64,000 nucleotides of DNA from Undaria pinnatifida (lineage: Eukaryota; Sar; Phaeophyceae; Laminariales; Alariaceae): positions 7,396,493-7,460,492 of the forward strand of contig JABAKD010000026.1 in assembly GCA_012845835.1 (NCBI GenBank), read 5' to 3'. This document shows, in pieces, positions 21,694 through 33,632 of the stretch. The translations under genes were made by a program, and so were the position numbers. The notes beneath the pieces were generated by a model. It was not told the origin of the DNA and did no database searches. It saw only the letters and a program-made list of their open reading frames with translations. How positions within the stretch are numbered: position 1 is the first letter of the stretch; every line of letters starts with the position of its first letter.

Positions 21694-24600
21694 GTGTTTG
21701 AGTTTGGTGTGTCTGTCTGTGTGATACAAACGTGCGTGTGTTCTTTGTATCCCATGGACATCCTCTACATCCAGTACCTGTGCCAATTCTTTACTTGAGA
21801 GACAAACAAGTTTGGTGGGCACAATTGTATAATACGTCCGTGCGCAGCGAGGTTTGGCCGTGGAATGCCTAATAACGTACTGGATACGACCTGTTGAATA
21901 CCAGTGCTATGTGCTGCTTGTGTCGTACCTGTGGTACAATAAATTGTGTACTACAGGAGGTACGAGTGTACGGGCGGTGTTACGATGTTGCGCATACGTG
22001 TAAGCCCTGAGCCCGAGCCCGTCGATCGTAGTCGTAGTCGTAGCACAAATTTATGTGCCAATCTACAGCAGTGAACTAAATATAATGCTGTAGAGTCTGT
22101 CCTGTACCTGGTACCTACCATGGAGCAAGGCAGAAGAAAAGCGGCCGGCCGATAGGATGCATGCTGAATGCTGATACATATGTGTGTCTGCTGACCGCAA
22201 TATAGGCTCTGGTCTTGGGCGTACTTTCCGTTTCTTCTGTGGTTGCCCAGGTATGCTGTTGTTTATCTAACTTTATCTTACCTCATTGCCATCATCCAGC
22301 CTGTGGCCAAGAAAAATGTGCGCTGCTGTGCACACAACGACGCCTGATGCCTGATTGAGTCTGATTAGTGTCGGATACTGGATACCGTATGCACTGAATG
22401 TCGAAGTATGATCTATCGAGCTTTGACATATCGCGTCGAACGCGTTTTGCCTGCCCGTGCTGCCCCTTCACGTGTATGATAGTGCTGACATTCTAAAATG
22501 AAAGACAAGTCTCGATGTATACAGCAGTACCGGTATACCAGATACCTGGTGTCGAAAATAAATATCATATCGTACCTACCGGTGTCGATGCAATTTTTTC
22601 GATTATCGGTATCGTATCATCATATCGTATGTGTCGCGTCGATTCTCATTCGATATCTATGATATCACTTTGAGAATGCCTAATGCATCACATTCTTGTA
22701 CGTGCCAGAATGCCATGCTGAATTGTGAAAGCCAGCGGAGCTGCCCAGGGAGAAAATGGGAATGTTTGGTATGTAAACGTGTGGCCGTTGTTATCCTAGT
22801 AAGGAAGAGGGAGCGTTACATAACTGCGGCAGCCCAGACCAATCACACCTGTGTTGCTTTGGCCAAAACAAAAATTGCGGTACAATCTACAGGGTTCCCC
22901 TTCGGAGGCGGTGTGACGCAAGGCTGATGATTTTCATCTACGATTATAATACTAATATGGTTCAGTGCAAAGAGCGTAGAACAAAAAGTGCGTGATGGAT
23001 AATGGAGTGTTGAGTGTGTTAGTGTTCATCGGCTTGAGGGATGGTTTCGGTTCATCAGTTATGAATGGCGATTTAGACGGTGGGGGCAGCAGCATCGGGT
23101 GTGGGTGCGAAAACACCGACAGCAGTTAGCAAACCAAAAATATCGAAATATATACATACCTGGTATGAAAAATGCCACTATGTCAACAGCAGCAGCAGTA
23201 CAATACACAAAACAACACGATGAGACAACACAAAACATGCAGGCAACACTAAAACTAAAATGTTCTTGGAGAATCCACAGAGGCCGCTATGCAAAAGCCA
23301 TGCAATGAAACCTATCGGACTCAGTATAGAAAACATGAAATTTCGTGTGGAATAAGAAAATCCTCGTACGGCTTACCCGAGCATACCATCCAACAAAGCA
23401 AACTTTTTAGAAACATGTACGTGCAGGAGAGTGAAAGCAGCACCAGCAGCAGCAACACACAGCAGCAGCGGCGGGTACAGAGGCGTGCAATGGCCCAGCA
23501 AGGAATGCGGCAGAGCAGCAGCAGCAGTGTCTAGAGCAGCAGCCATATGGCAGGAGGTGCATACACACAGCAGCGGGCAACCTGCAAGAGGAGCACACAC
23601 ACTCGCACTGGCCAGGCGAGGTCATGGCCACAGACAGCCGATTTTTGAATTCTAGAAACGTACGCTGTAGGCACCAGCAGCAGCAGCGGCGGCGGCGCGG
23701 GGGGGCTGGCGGTGGCGTTGGAAGCTCCGGCGACGACGTTGTGGTATAGCGGTGTGGGTGCAAAGTCAGCACCAAAACTACCACACGAAATCTGGATTAA
23801 AATCCGCTGACGTTGTGAGCAGCAGCTGTTGCTGGGAAGAAACCGAACGGCAGCAGCTGATGAAACATTTGCAGAATACAGCCCAAAATGTAACGAAAGG
23901 CCCAACAGCAGGCCCGCCAACAGGCAACGAAAGCATGAAAGGCCCAACAGCAGGCACGGAAGCGTTACCGGCCAGCCGCGTGGAATTAGTACTTAGTTCT
24001 ATTAGATAACATTGAAACCGGGCTTTTGTCACAAACTCCCCACACTCTCCTGTGGGTCGTTTAGTGCTCTGTGCTCTTTCACTGGCGCCGTGCTCCCCAC
24101 TGAAGCCTTCAAATGACACCACGCCCGTAGGAACTCCACCAAGTAATGAAATAGCCTGATCTGAAGTTATTTTGGATTTTGTCTCACTACAATTGGAGAA
24201 ATCCGATGCACTGTGGCCACACAATATATCGTTTGCGCCGTCGCTACGTGTGCTCCCAGCAATCGCGCCGCCAGATTAGGCAATTTTTCACGATCACTGT
24301 CGCGGTGGTCAACGTTGATGGAATCGCCTAAGATTCGCTGTGCGCCCGTGTAGACTGTACAGGCAGGGAAGATATTCCAGGGCGGTGGAGTCTTTTATTT
24401 GCGTCACCGACGCCGTAATCGGCTTGAGACGTGTGCCTAAAAACAAGGCAGGGCTTGTCATGGGCCGATGGTGTGGGTCGCGCCGGGCCGGGCTGATCTG
24501 AAAATTGTCATGGGCCGAGCCGGGCCGGGCCGGGCCGAGAATTTTTGAAATTTGATGGGCCGGGTCGAGCCGCGGCCCATTAGCTGAAAATTTGATGGGC

Positions 24601-26890
24601 CGGGCCGGGCCGCGGCACATCCTCTGAAAAAATGATGGGCCCGGCCGGGCGGCCCCCCATGAGATTTGGGCTTCATGTGGGCCGCTCTGCTCAGCCCATG
24701 AGGCGGCCCACGCGTTTTCACGGGCCAGTCCGGGCCACGGACCATATTATGTAGTGTACTGTAAAACGCCATCAAGACTAACATATACAACGGCTACGAA
24801 CCGCTATATCGTAAAAATACCTGGTACCTGGTATAAAATAATCAGCTGATAATACAAGTCAATACCCAATGCCAGGTATCAAAAACGTCAGCGTGCACCT
24901 TTTTGTACGGGATAACACATGGGCCGGCCTTTCAAATCCATGGACTGGCCCACAGAGGTGGTGGGCCGACCCTTGTGGAGCCCGTGTCTCATGAGCCTCG
25001 CTGTGAATATCGTGGGGCGGGCCGAACCGGGCGGCAGAAATCGAGAATGTCATGGGCCGGGCCGGGCCGAAAAAATTGAAAAAATTATAAGCCAGGAAAA
25101 TTTGAAATTCGATAGGCCCTGCCCGGGCTGCAGCCCATCCTCTGAAAATTAGACGGACCGGGCCGGGCCGTGGGCCATCCTCTGAAAATTTGATGGGCCG
25201 GGCCGGACCGCCGCCCATCCTATGAAATGCAATGAACCAGGCTGGGCCGTGGCCCACTACATGAGCAAATGATGGGCCGACCTGGTCGGCCCAGCGGCGT
25301 CGGCTCATGACAAGTCCCGCCAAAAACAAAGAAATGTGGACGACAAACACTACGACTTTGTGTGGCAGCACTTGATTACAAAAACAAACATTTTAAAAAA
25401 CAATATCGTGCTTGTACATACGGGTACTGCTCATCGCTACATCCATAGTAACTTCGCCGCGGCGTGAGAAATAAAAAAATGCAACGACCTGGGGTAACAT
25501 TTTCAAGTTCAGCGACACTGTCGCGGCCCAAGGGCACGAAAACGGCTGCTGCTGCTACTGCTGCTGCTGCTGCTTTACCACACTGTAGTGAGAGCGGCAA
25601 AGAAGTCCGTCGCAGGGTGGTGCTTTTGAGATTAGAAGTGAGGCTGGAGTTATGGCAGAACAACGAAATCTGGTACAAAGAAACGGCGGTAGAGGTACTT
25701 CCAGGTGTAAATTTCGTTGTAAATATATTCGGCTAAAGAAAAAAAGAAGTTGTTGGCAAAGCAGAACTGGTATTCACTTACTGCCAAAGCACCTCTCGCT
25801 AGGGCTGTGTATCGGTAGCATTTAACGATATTATGTACCTGGTATGTCGTAGATCGGCGCAGCCGATGTATCGATATTTTTTCGACATATCGGGTAATAT
25901 CGGCGAAGGCGCGGAAGCTTGCTGTGCGAGCCTGAACGCCCCCCCCCGGCTGGCGAGGGGGGCCCACTGCACGAGCCGCCGGAGGCAGAAAGTTTGAGCA
26001 CTTTGGCTTCATTTCCCATCAAAATTGGTTCCAAATGCGCCGTCAAAATTGGTCTTGGTTCAGCCAGCAAAACTGAGCGAAAACTTCGTAAAACATGGTT
26101 TTAATCTTATTTTTTTATTTGGCATTTCTATGTAGAAAAAATAAATGGAAACCAGCACTGGCCAGCACATATACTTCAACGAAAAGCCTGCTAAATGTCC
26201 TAAAAACGATGTATATGACGGAAAAAAAAACATCACAGCCGCATTGCCGGCAAGTGGCAATCAGCATGAAAATGCTTGAATTGCACCCTACTGAACTTAC
26301 TGCCCAACAAAGTGAATCGATTTCAACAACAACTGCAAAGCAAGTAGCTCAAAAGTTAGAGCAACGAGAAGCAACTACAAGCACCGTCGTTTTGCCGATT
26401 TTGTAAGTAGCAGATGCTACTTTTGCGCTAATTTTTGAACACTACACTGCGTTCCTAATTTTAAATTTTTGAACACTACACCTATTTCCCTGCTATGTAT
26501 GCCTTCTTACTCTGTAAAAACCAATTCGCAAAAATATCGGCAAAAATATCAGTTCGATCTCCCGATATAATATATATATATATATATAGGATCGTCCGAT
26601 ATATCGAAAAATATCGGTACCGACACACAGCCCTAACTCTCGCCGTAAGGGGCGTTTATAGCGACACGTTGCCAATGACAAATTTTGGCTAGTTTTTTTT
26701 CAAGTCTCGTAGAAACAAATCGAAATGGCTGATGGCAAAAAAAAAAGACGTAAACTTGCCAGCGAAGGACTTCTGTAGGGAAATAACAAAAATCACATCC
26801 AAGAAAAAAAATGACAAAATTTCGTAACCTTGCCAACTTGGCAAACAATTTGGCCTGAAAATTACGAAACATGTCTTTAAAACGTCCCTA
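21694..26890. other. Intergenic, histone region to methyltransferase
   Basis: No supported gene. CAG/GCA-rich patches at 23430-23540 and 23670-23700 give Ser/Ala/Gln-rich open frames without family features. At 23900-23960 a GAAAGGCCCAACAGCAGGC block is repeated. The GGGCC-rich element fills 24449-25325. An AT microsatellite lies at 26565-26588. Confidence 0.5.
24449..25325. mobile_element. GGGCC-rich element with terminal inverted repeats
   Basis: The left end GGCAGGGCTTGTCATGGGCC and the inverted right end (GGCGGGACTTGTCATGAGCC on the minus strand) form about 20-base terminal inverted repeats. Inside are many GATGGGCCGGGCCGGGCCG and TCTGAAAATTTGATGGGCC subrepeats around an AT-rich middle (24745-24905). 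Frames inside it are Gly/Pro/Ala/Arg low complexity. It is about 875 bp and non-coding, most like a non-autonomous DNA element. Confidence 0.6.
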
Positions 26891-27088
26891 ATGCGGCAAT
26901 CCGACATCTTTGGTGCTGGCAGCGTGCTCGACAGTCTCCGGTTAAACGCCCACGACGTTGTGCTCGACCTGGGATGCGGCGACGCCCGATGGCTGGTTGC
27001 TGCGGCGGCGAGAGGGTGTGCTGGTCGTGGGGTGGATCTGAACGAAGATTTGCTGCAGAAGGGACACGAGGCCGCTGCCGAAGCTGGG
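26891..27088 (+). CDS. Methyltransferase exon 1 (SAM-binding motif I)
   Basis: The 66 codons run from MRQSDIFGAGSVLDSL through LDLGCGDAR to EAAAEAG at a GGG|GTGAGA donor. Another ATG at 26870 is out of frame. A SINE-like fragment begins within about 10-20 bases of the donor. Confidence 0.82.
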
Positions 27089-30000
27089 GTGAGAAAGATA
27101 TGTCTAGGAAAAGTCGACGAAAGACGACGAGCGTTGAGAATGCTGAACCCTCTGCACGATAGAAATGAAGTCGCGCACCGCGGGGGAGAAGGGACGACAC
27201 CTGCGACCACGGCTTTTCTAGAAACTGACAAGCAAAAATGATGTTTGTTTGAAATATATGTATATATATATACTTCGAAGTATGTATACTAGAGCAGGTA
27301 TCGACGTGGGCAATGCTCGGGGAAGCAACCTGGTTTGTCGGAGACCCCTTGGTCAAGGATCTCTATGCGGGGAAGCACGAGAGCGTGAGTTCGCAAAATT
27401 CGATGAAGATCGACGAGTGTAAAAAGCTTAAAAGAATGTGATACCCTGTGCGCGCTAAGAATGAAGATACGTGCCGGGGGGGGAGAAGGGAAGACATCTG
27501 TGACAATGGCTTGTCCTGAAGGTCGCTGAGGGTGAAACCTCGTACTAGTTGAGCCGGAAAGTAAAGAGTTGACAAAAAAAAACAAAAAAAACAGTACAGT
27601 ACCGGCCCTTTTGGCAAGAAATCGAGGAATTGGTTGTAGGCTATATTTCTTATTTGAGATAGGGTGTGCCCTACACTCACTTCAGCGCAACAGCTGTCTC
27701 TCGTCGGGTTTCTTATTTCCTCGTACTTTTTGTGGCAACGTAAGGTTCTTGTGAGGGCCGTTAGTGTACGACAGAAGGGCAACACTTGTTGGCCAAAAGT
27801 ATTTGTGATTGATTTGCGATTACCTCAGAAACTCCCCAACATCGAACATCGCTGTGTTACACGAAATCACTCGACTTTATTAAGCCTATCCCAGTGTGGG
27901 AATGGTCGTCGGGATGCCCTTCCAGTTTTGGCGGGGTGTAGAGCCTCTCAAGCTGAGGAGACGAGGAAAAAAATCGGACTACCCCGTCGTAGCATGCGTG
28001 TCGGTATCTAACAAACGATGTTGTGTCTTGTGTACACATCGGATCCAAGTTTAAGAGACCCTCAACCTGAGGAGACGAGGGAAAAAAAATCGGACTACCC
28101 TGTCATAGCATGCGTGTCGGTATCTAACAAACGGTATTGTGTCTTGTGTACACATCGGATCCAAGTTTTAGAGACCCTCAACCTGAGGAGACGAGGGAAA
28201 AAAATTGGGGCTGCCCTTGTGGTAGCATGCGTTTATTGTACTGTTTTAGGTATCTTACAGATGATGCTGTCCCTGTGAACTGTGTACAGCAGTGTATACA
28301 TCGGATGCAAAGGTATTGGGTAGCTTCTCAGTCGACTCACCGCTCAGTTGAGAGCCCCGTCAGCGAGAATGTTTCACACCATTGCGCACCTCGGACAGAT
28401 GACGGTCTAGATCATGTAGATCATAAAGATCATCTGCAGTATCTATGCTTTCATTGAGAAATGCTTCACGCCCCAGATAGATCACGGTCTTGATCATCTA
28501 CAGCATCTAGATTCAGTGAGAAATGCTTCACACCTCAAACAGATGACGATCTACTGTAGACCATCTGTGGTATCTGTACTTCAGTAAGAAATGTTTCACG
28601 CCTTAAACAGATGACGATCTACTGTAGATCATCTACAGCATCTATAACTTCAGTGAAAAAGGCTTCACACGTCAGACGCACCATGATCTACACCATATGG
28701 ATCATATAGATCATCTACAATAGATCGATCATATAGCGGCCGTTATAAGATGTTGTGCAGGATCCCTTATGTAGAGAGTACAGATCCAACCTTGGAAATG
28801 TTTACTAGATTTTGCAGATCGTACGGCTCCCACCGGGTAACATGAGCTAGACCATACAGATCATACAGATCTTCGCTGAAAGGTCTAGATCATCAACGCG
28901 GGATCGGTGCAATATTTCCGACGTGTGAAGTGTTTGGGCTAAAAAAATGCAGCCTCTGCCGTAGAACGCCTCTATCTATTAATAGCGTCACACTCATTTT
29001 ACATTTTATAGAATACCTCCTCGGACCTTCATCCACGTTTTTTTATACAACATACTTGAAATTGTGTGGAATGATTTTTGCTGTGATGTGTACGAAGATG
29101 AAGTACACTGTGGGTACGAGTATATATACGAAGTGTTTTAACTGGTTTCCATGCTCGATGTTGTGCTGTGTATAACACGGGCATTTTGGGAGAGCGCCAT
29201 GCTCGCTAAGTAGCACAATGTACTGGTAGACAGGCATACTTCAGAATTACGTGTGCTCAATAGTTTCCCCTTGCTTTGCAGGCAGGCAGGACCTGAGGCG
29301 GTGCGGTGCCTTCTTGGCACCCCTCTTGCCCCCGGTAGCACCTCTATTTTTCATGTCAACATAAACAGTACTAATGGTCTCCTCATCCATTCACATTAAT
29401 AGTAATCTAGACTACCACTCAGTCCAATATGAGAGCCATGCTGTTCATATTACTGTAGTCAGCCCTACCTACGTACAAGGCCAAGTAAAATGCGACAAAA
29501 GGCGGGACAGTACCGCTGACTGCTGCTGTCGCATCACGCACTTGGTCCTGACCCTGATTAAGACCAGGACTCCTCACGGGTCATGACTATCATATCACCC
29601 GCTGATCATGTCAGGAGGTTCTCAAAACCTCGGGGGTCGAGTGGGATCGGGTCGGGAGGTGTTTTAAATCTCACGGGACGGGTCGGGACGGGTGGGTCAC
29701 CCTGGCTCGACCTGACCCGTGAAAGGCCCTGATTAACTTGGGATTTAGAACGGCGCACACGTTTCGGGTACAAACTAGGCGGATTTTTTTTTTTTTTTTT
29801 TTTTTTTAACAGTTAAAGGATTGTTACGTAGAATCAGGTACCTGGTATTAATAGTACATACGGTGCAAGACCCGAAACGACGCCACCATTACCCAAGCGC
29901 ATTTCCTAACAAGGATTGCGAGGTACCTGGTGTTACATTGTTGTGGTTCTCACATTAACCAGCATAATCACGTCCATGGTCACAGGACAGGCTCCAGTCG

Positions 30001-33000
30001 CTCTTTTTCTTCTTTTTTCCCGTCCCTTCTACAGTACTATCTTACCGCTTTTATTTTCCCCTTCTCCCTCCCTAGACGTAAGTCAGATCAAGTAGGGTCA
30101 TTGAGCAGACTCTTCTCCCCTCTCCCCGATACGGTACGCGCCTTCGTTTTTATCGCGAGAAGACTCCAACTGTTTCCTCCTCGTCAACTCGCATCGAATT
30201 GTGCCTAGCAGCCTATCCACGCTGCAAGGCGATCTCAGCAGTTGATCCCTTTGACTTTCCTTTGGAGTGGAAGAATACCTACAGTAAGGAACAAAACAAA
30301 AATCAAAGCAAAAGTGGTACACGTCTATACCACACATAGCTGATGCAAATTGTACATCCGCCACAAAAAAGAAAAAAGTGATAAAATACGTTGATGCTTT
30401 TTTGACACGTAAAAGGATGAGGACAGCAGTGACGTACCTGGTACGTTCTTTTTTCCGATGGCGATGTGATGCATGCGATGCTTTTTGCACCCAACAGGTC
30501 TCGTCGTTGGTGCAGCTGGAAAACAAGGACATGTTCGACGCGTCGCTCGCAGGGAGCACGGTCATCATCGTCTATCTTTTCCGAGAGGTAAACAGCATGT
30601 ATAGCTCTGTAATAAGTGTATGAGAAGGCCCAGCGGTGGTCCGCTAACGTGGCGGCCTCACTGTCCCAATACTCCCTGGTGATCCCCTAACCCGGCGGCC
30701 TGTAACGCGTTACAATAGGTCTGGTGGTGATGATGATGATAATGTTCTCACATTAGCTCCTTTCCTTGCAATCTCGTCCGCGGGATAAAAAAAGGACTGA
30801 AACAACATCCGCATGGAAGGAAAAACAGGTACCAGGTACAAAATAACACCTGCCCCCTAACGTATAGGGTCTACAATGGGTCTGTATGGTCTGTAGGGTC
30901 TATGATGGGTGACCTGGGGCTTGAAATTAAAAACAATGGTCACACTCGACTCACTTCTATAATGCGAACAGCGGTCGCCGCGTAGATGATGAAGCGCTTA
31001 GTTGCTACTGCCTCTACGCTGAGGCTCTGGCTCTAATGGCGCATACGTTATAAGGCCTTTCCTCGTACTACCGATACTCGCGTGGTTCAAGCGGTACAGC
31101 GGTGGCCCTAAGGAGGAAAGTCATGGCTCGCCTCCGACATCATTCGAGGCGCATCCCGCACTTTTCCTGATACATCACTTGCTGGATTGTGAGTACAGTA
31201 CCCCAAAATCGAACGCCCGCAATAGCCCACCGTTCATGCCGCGCGTCAGCGTACGCCGGGCCTCTACCAGCACGCGGCTGAAACTGAAAACTAAAGCGTT
31301 GATGTACAACGGTGACCCTCTCGTCGCACTGGAGCCTCGTGTTTCTTACTGACGAATACTGCTGCCGCCGCCGTTGTCGCTGCCGCCGCCCTGCCCTCAA
31401 ACCGCCGCTCGTGTCAGGGCGTAGCTAAGATGAAAGAAAAACTAGAGTCAGAGGCGAAGCCTTCCACGCGAGTTGTATCAGTGGGGGTGAGTGCCGTGGA
31501 CAGTACCGTTCGTTTATCGACAGAGAGTTTGGTTGCAATCCATCTGATAGCAAGGCGCGCGGGGACTACCTGCACCAGGCTTAATTCACGTTTTTGTTGT
31601 TTATGTCGCGAGCCATTCGCTGTGGTTGAAAGCACGAAGGATCATGTTGCCTCCTTTTGGGGGGTAGATTGCGTCGCGACAGCTAGTACTAGCTTGCTCA
31701 TCAAGCTCGAAAGTGCTGGGTGCCCGATGCTTCGAAGCGAAAGGTTAGAGATACGTCATACCCACTCAAGCCCGTTTCTAAAGACACGTAGTGAACATAT
31801 TTTTTCGCCAAATTAGCAAGTTTATTGAAGTTAAGACTTATTGTCCAAATTTCACGTTTTTGCCAAAGTTTATCTTGAGTACTTCCAATGTATTATTAAT
31901 GGTTCTTCGTTGGCAAGTTGATGGATTTTTGCTCGCGATTTGCCATTTCGGCGCGTGAAGAAAAAAAATGTCCATGCCAAGTTGACAATATTTTTGTCCT
32001 TTTACAACGTTTCGTTAGAAAGGTCCTTAAGCTATTAGTAGAGGTCGGCGCTGACTGCTAGCTCAGTGGTTATGGTGTACATCGAATGAAGACAATATCA
32101 TCTGGGATCCGTCTGGCCATTTAGCCTGGACCTCAGGTTCACCCAAGGATAGCAATCCCTTTAGTCAGCAGTACCCCGAACAGGCGGGATTACGGCCCGT
32201 CTTCTTGTCTGGAAGTGTATAAGGTCCCGAGTTGGCAGTTGGTCCTGCTGATAACGCCGAATTTGTCGAAGATGGACCCGTTCGGTCGAAACACAATGTC
32301 GATTATTGCAGAATCGGCCGGACGAAGCATGGGTCTAAGCTGCCGCGGTGCGGGTATTTGTGCCCGAACGGCAGCGTAAGGAGAAGCGTACGGCATGCGC
32401 GCGGCACGCTGATGGTCGTACTGCTGCACTGTCTTCCGGGATGGTTGATAAAATCACGCTTGTCGTGTTTTTGATTGCTACACTTTAGTGAAGATGTAAC
32501 CGAGTCACTTTAATCAAGATATAATCGTGTACCAAAAGGGTAACGAGAGCTTCATTTGCGTCATGATACACCCGTAGAGGGCGATGAACGCTGGTTCTTA
32601 GCGCTCTACTGGCACTATTTTCTCGCTAGGCTTGTGCCCATCTAAGCCTAAGCAGCAGGGTTAGGAGTTGGCTGGGCTTGGCTGGTAGTTATTATTATTA
32701 TTATGGTTGTCTGGCGGAGCAGTCCAACCAACCGACCTTAGGGTTTCTCGATAGAACACAGATTGCGAACCACAAACGCACCGGTCAGGTATAGAAACAC
32801 AGAGCTCCGCGAAATACCTCAAGAAAGTGACTGAAATACCCAAGTAGCTAAGTGTTGACTTTTTAATAGTCGGCGAGTGATGCTATTAATGCTATTAATA
32901 CTATCGATAGTAGTACTACTAGTAACAGTGCGGTACAGGTGCACCTTGTTTTTCCGGGGCTTCTCACGTGGGTAGCTCCGTACCTCGCGCCCACGCTGAA

Positions 33001-33632
33001 AGTCTGACTTTGGGTGAAAATATGGCAAACAATTCCATGACGCAGGCATGTAACGAATGACATTTCAAGGGTATTGAGTCAGTCCCTCGGTCGAGGGGGG
33101 AGGGCACCAATCGACCAATCGGAAGCACGTGGACCAGAAAGTGCTATCGTATGATAGCCTACGTCCGGCAACTTACTTACGGTCAGCCATTTTACGGCCC
33201 TGCCAGAACAGCGTACGCGACGTCGTTCCCCTCTCTCACAGCTGCATGAATGTGTCCACCTAAGCCAAAATAGTGTACGCAACGCCATTGCCCTCTTTCT
33301 ACCGTAAATCGTTTCCGGCTCTATTATTGGTTCGAACTAGTTTATCCGCGAAACTTGGGTGCCTACTGCCCCTGAGGACCGCACGCATGCTCCCTAACCT
33401 GCGTGTCTGCCTGTCCGCCTGCCTGTCTGCCTGTCTGCATTCTCTGTCGGTGTTCTCTGTCTGTCTTTTCTGTCTGTCTTCTCTGTCTGTCTTCTCTGTC
33501 TGTCTTCTCTGTCTTTTGTCTCTGTCTGTGTTCGCCATGAAGTTCCAGATACGAGGCTGGACTTTCGACTCTACTGTTGCGGTTGGACGGTTACACGCCT
33601 ACCTCTACCGAGTCCCCGATCGAAGCGCTTGA
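26891..33632 (+). CDS. Class I SAM-dependent methyltransferase, 4 exons, 144 aa
   Basis: Exons 26891-27088, 30498-30587, 31430-31486 and 33543-33632 join with every junction in phase 0. Motif I is VVLDLGCGDARWLV (about residues 23-36), followed by the acidic GVDLNED loop at the end of strand 2. Next come NKDMFDASLAGSTVIIVYLF, then TRVVSVG|FQIRGW and a last strand LHAYLYRVP. This matches the small Rossmann methyltransferases in which D(L/M)F..(D/S)L...TV(V/I)..YL and RVVS..F.I.GW follow motif I. SAM binding is well supported; the substrate is unknown. Length is at the short end of the family, mainly because little precedes motif I. Long introns are filled with SINE fragments and GATC repeats. 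Confidence 0.85.
27095..27240 (+). mobile_element. SINE-like family B, partial copy
   Basis: It resembles 38110-38260: GAGCGTTGAGAATGCTGAACC, the TGCACGATAGAAATGAAG core, CGCGCACCG.GGGAGAAGGGACGACACCTG and GACCACGGCTT follow in the same order. The tRNA-like head is missing. It sits directly behind methyltransferase exon 1. Confidence 0.7.
27365..27560 (+). mobile_element. SINE-like family B, second partial copy
   Basis: GAGAGCGTGAGTTCGCAAAA, TGATACCCTGTGCGCGC, GAATGAAGATACGTGCCGGGG and GAGAAGGGAAGACATCTGTG.CAATGGCTTGTCC match the body of the family without its head. It lies in methyltransferase intron 1. Confidence 0.7.
27930..28290. repeat. Tandem array, about 110-120-bp unit x3
   Basis: Units contain GAGACCCTCAACCTGAGGAG, ACGAGG-poly-A, TCGGACTACCC.GTC, TAGCATGCGT and ACACATCGGATCCAAG. 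CCTCAACCTGAGG is a short inverted repeat in each unit. Confidence 0.8.
28320..28900. repeat. GATC-rich dispersed family, copy 1
   Basis: Dense GATC words, such as GATCATCTACAG and ATGTAGATCATAAAGATC, alternate with a TTCACACC.CAGACAGATGACGATCTA unit of about 60-65 bases. Near its end GATCCAACCTTGGAAA, CGTACGGCTCCCACCGGG and AGACCATACAGATC are shared with the copies at 34440-34790, 45185-45430 and 60390-60845. Confidence 0.75.
29605..29735. repeat. GGTCGGGTC-rich foldback element, copy 2
   Basis: GGATCGGGTCGGGAGG and CGGGTCGGGACGGGTGGGTC lead to GACCTGACCCGTGAAAGG. It is a shorter relative of the elements at 1912-2108 and 59752-59953, in methyltransferase intron 1. Confidence 0.5.
29930..30160 (-). 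mobile_element. SINE-like family A, partial copy (minus)
   Basis: The minus strand reads TCTCGCGATAAAAACGAAGG then CGCGTACCGTATCGGGGAG, matching the core of the copies at 39295-39640 and 61935-62265. Beside it, 29935-30000 is an inverted copy of 20322-20405 (GACTGGAGCCTGTCC). Confidence 0.45.
30498..30587 (+). CDS. Methyltransferase exon 2
   Basis: From a CCCAACAG acceptor to a CGAGAG|GTAAAC donor, it encodes VSSLVQLENKDMF and then ASLAGSTVIIVYLFRE. It continues AEAG|V from exon 1 exactly as expected. Confidence 0.85.
31430..31486 (+). CDS. Methyltransferase exon 3 (57 bp)
   Basis: Nineteen codons, MKEKLESEAKPSTRVVSVG, lie between a GTAGCTAAG acceptor and a GTGAGT donor. The L...L.P.TRVVS pattern is the strand 5 region of the family. 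Confidence 0.82.
32055..32215 (+). repeat. tRNA-like head of a possible SINE
   Basis: CTGCTAGCTCAGTGGTTATGG is close to a pol III A box of a tRNA, and CAGGTTCACCC about 90 bases later is a poor B box. The sequence cannot fold as a complete tRNA, so a tRNA-derived repeat is more likely. It lies in methyltransferase intron 3. Confidence 0.3.
33395..33535. repeat. TCTGTCTT microsatellite
   Basis: A CTGCCTGTC tract changes into TCTGTCTTCTC repeats, ending immediately before methyltransferase exon 4. It could supply the pyrimidine tract of that acceptor. Confidence 0.85.
33543..33632 (+). CDS. Methyltransferase exon 4 and stop
   Basis: After a pyrimidine-rich TCTGTCTT tract and a CCATGAAG acceptor, the exon reads FQIRGWTFDSTVAVGRLHAY and ends PDRSA with a TGA. 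The F.I.GW motif follows RVVSVG in phase. Confidence 0.8.
   Translation, partial: FQIRGWTFDSTVAVGRLHAYLYRVPDRSA

Noticed and set aside
23407-24224. Cys/Leu/Ser-rich minus-strand frames
   Set aside because: Due to CAG/GCA-rich sequence; no domain or consistent exon structure.
24309-25371. Minus-strand open frames rich in Gly-Pro-Ala-Arg
   Set aside because: They only reflect GGGCC repeats of the element at 24449-25325.
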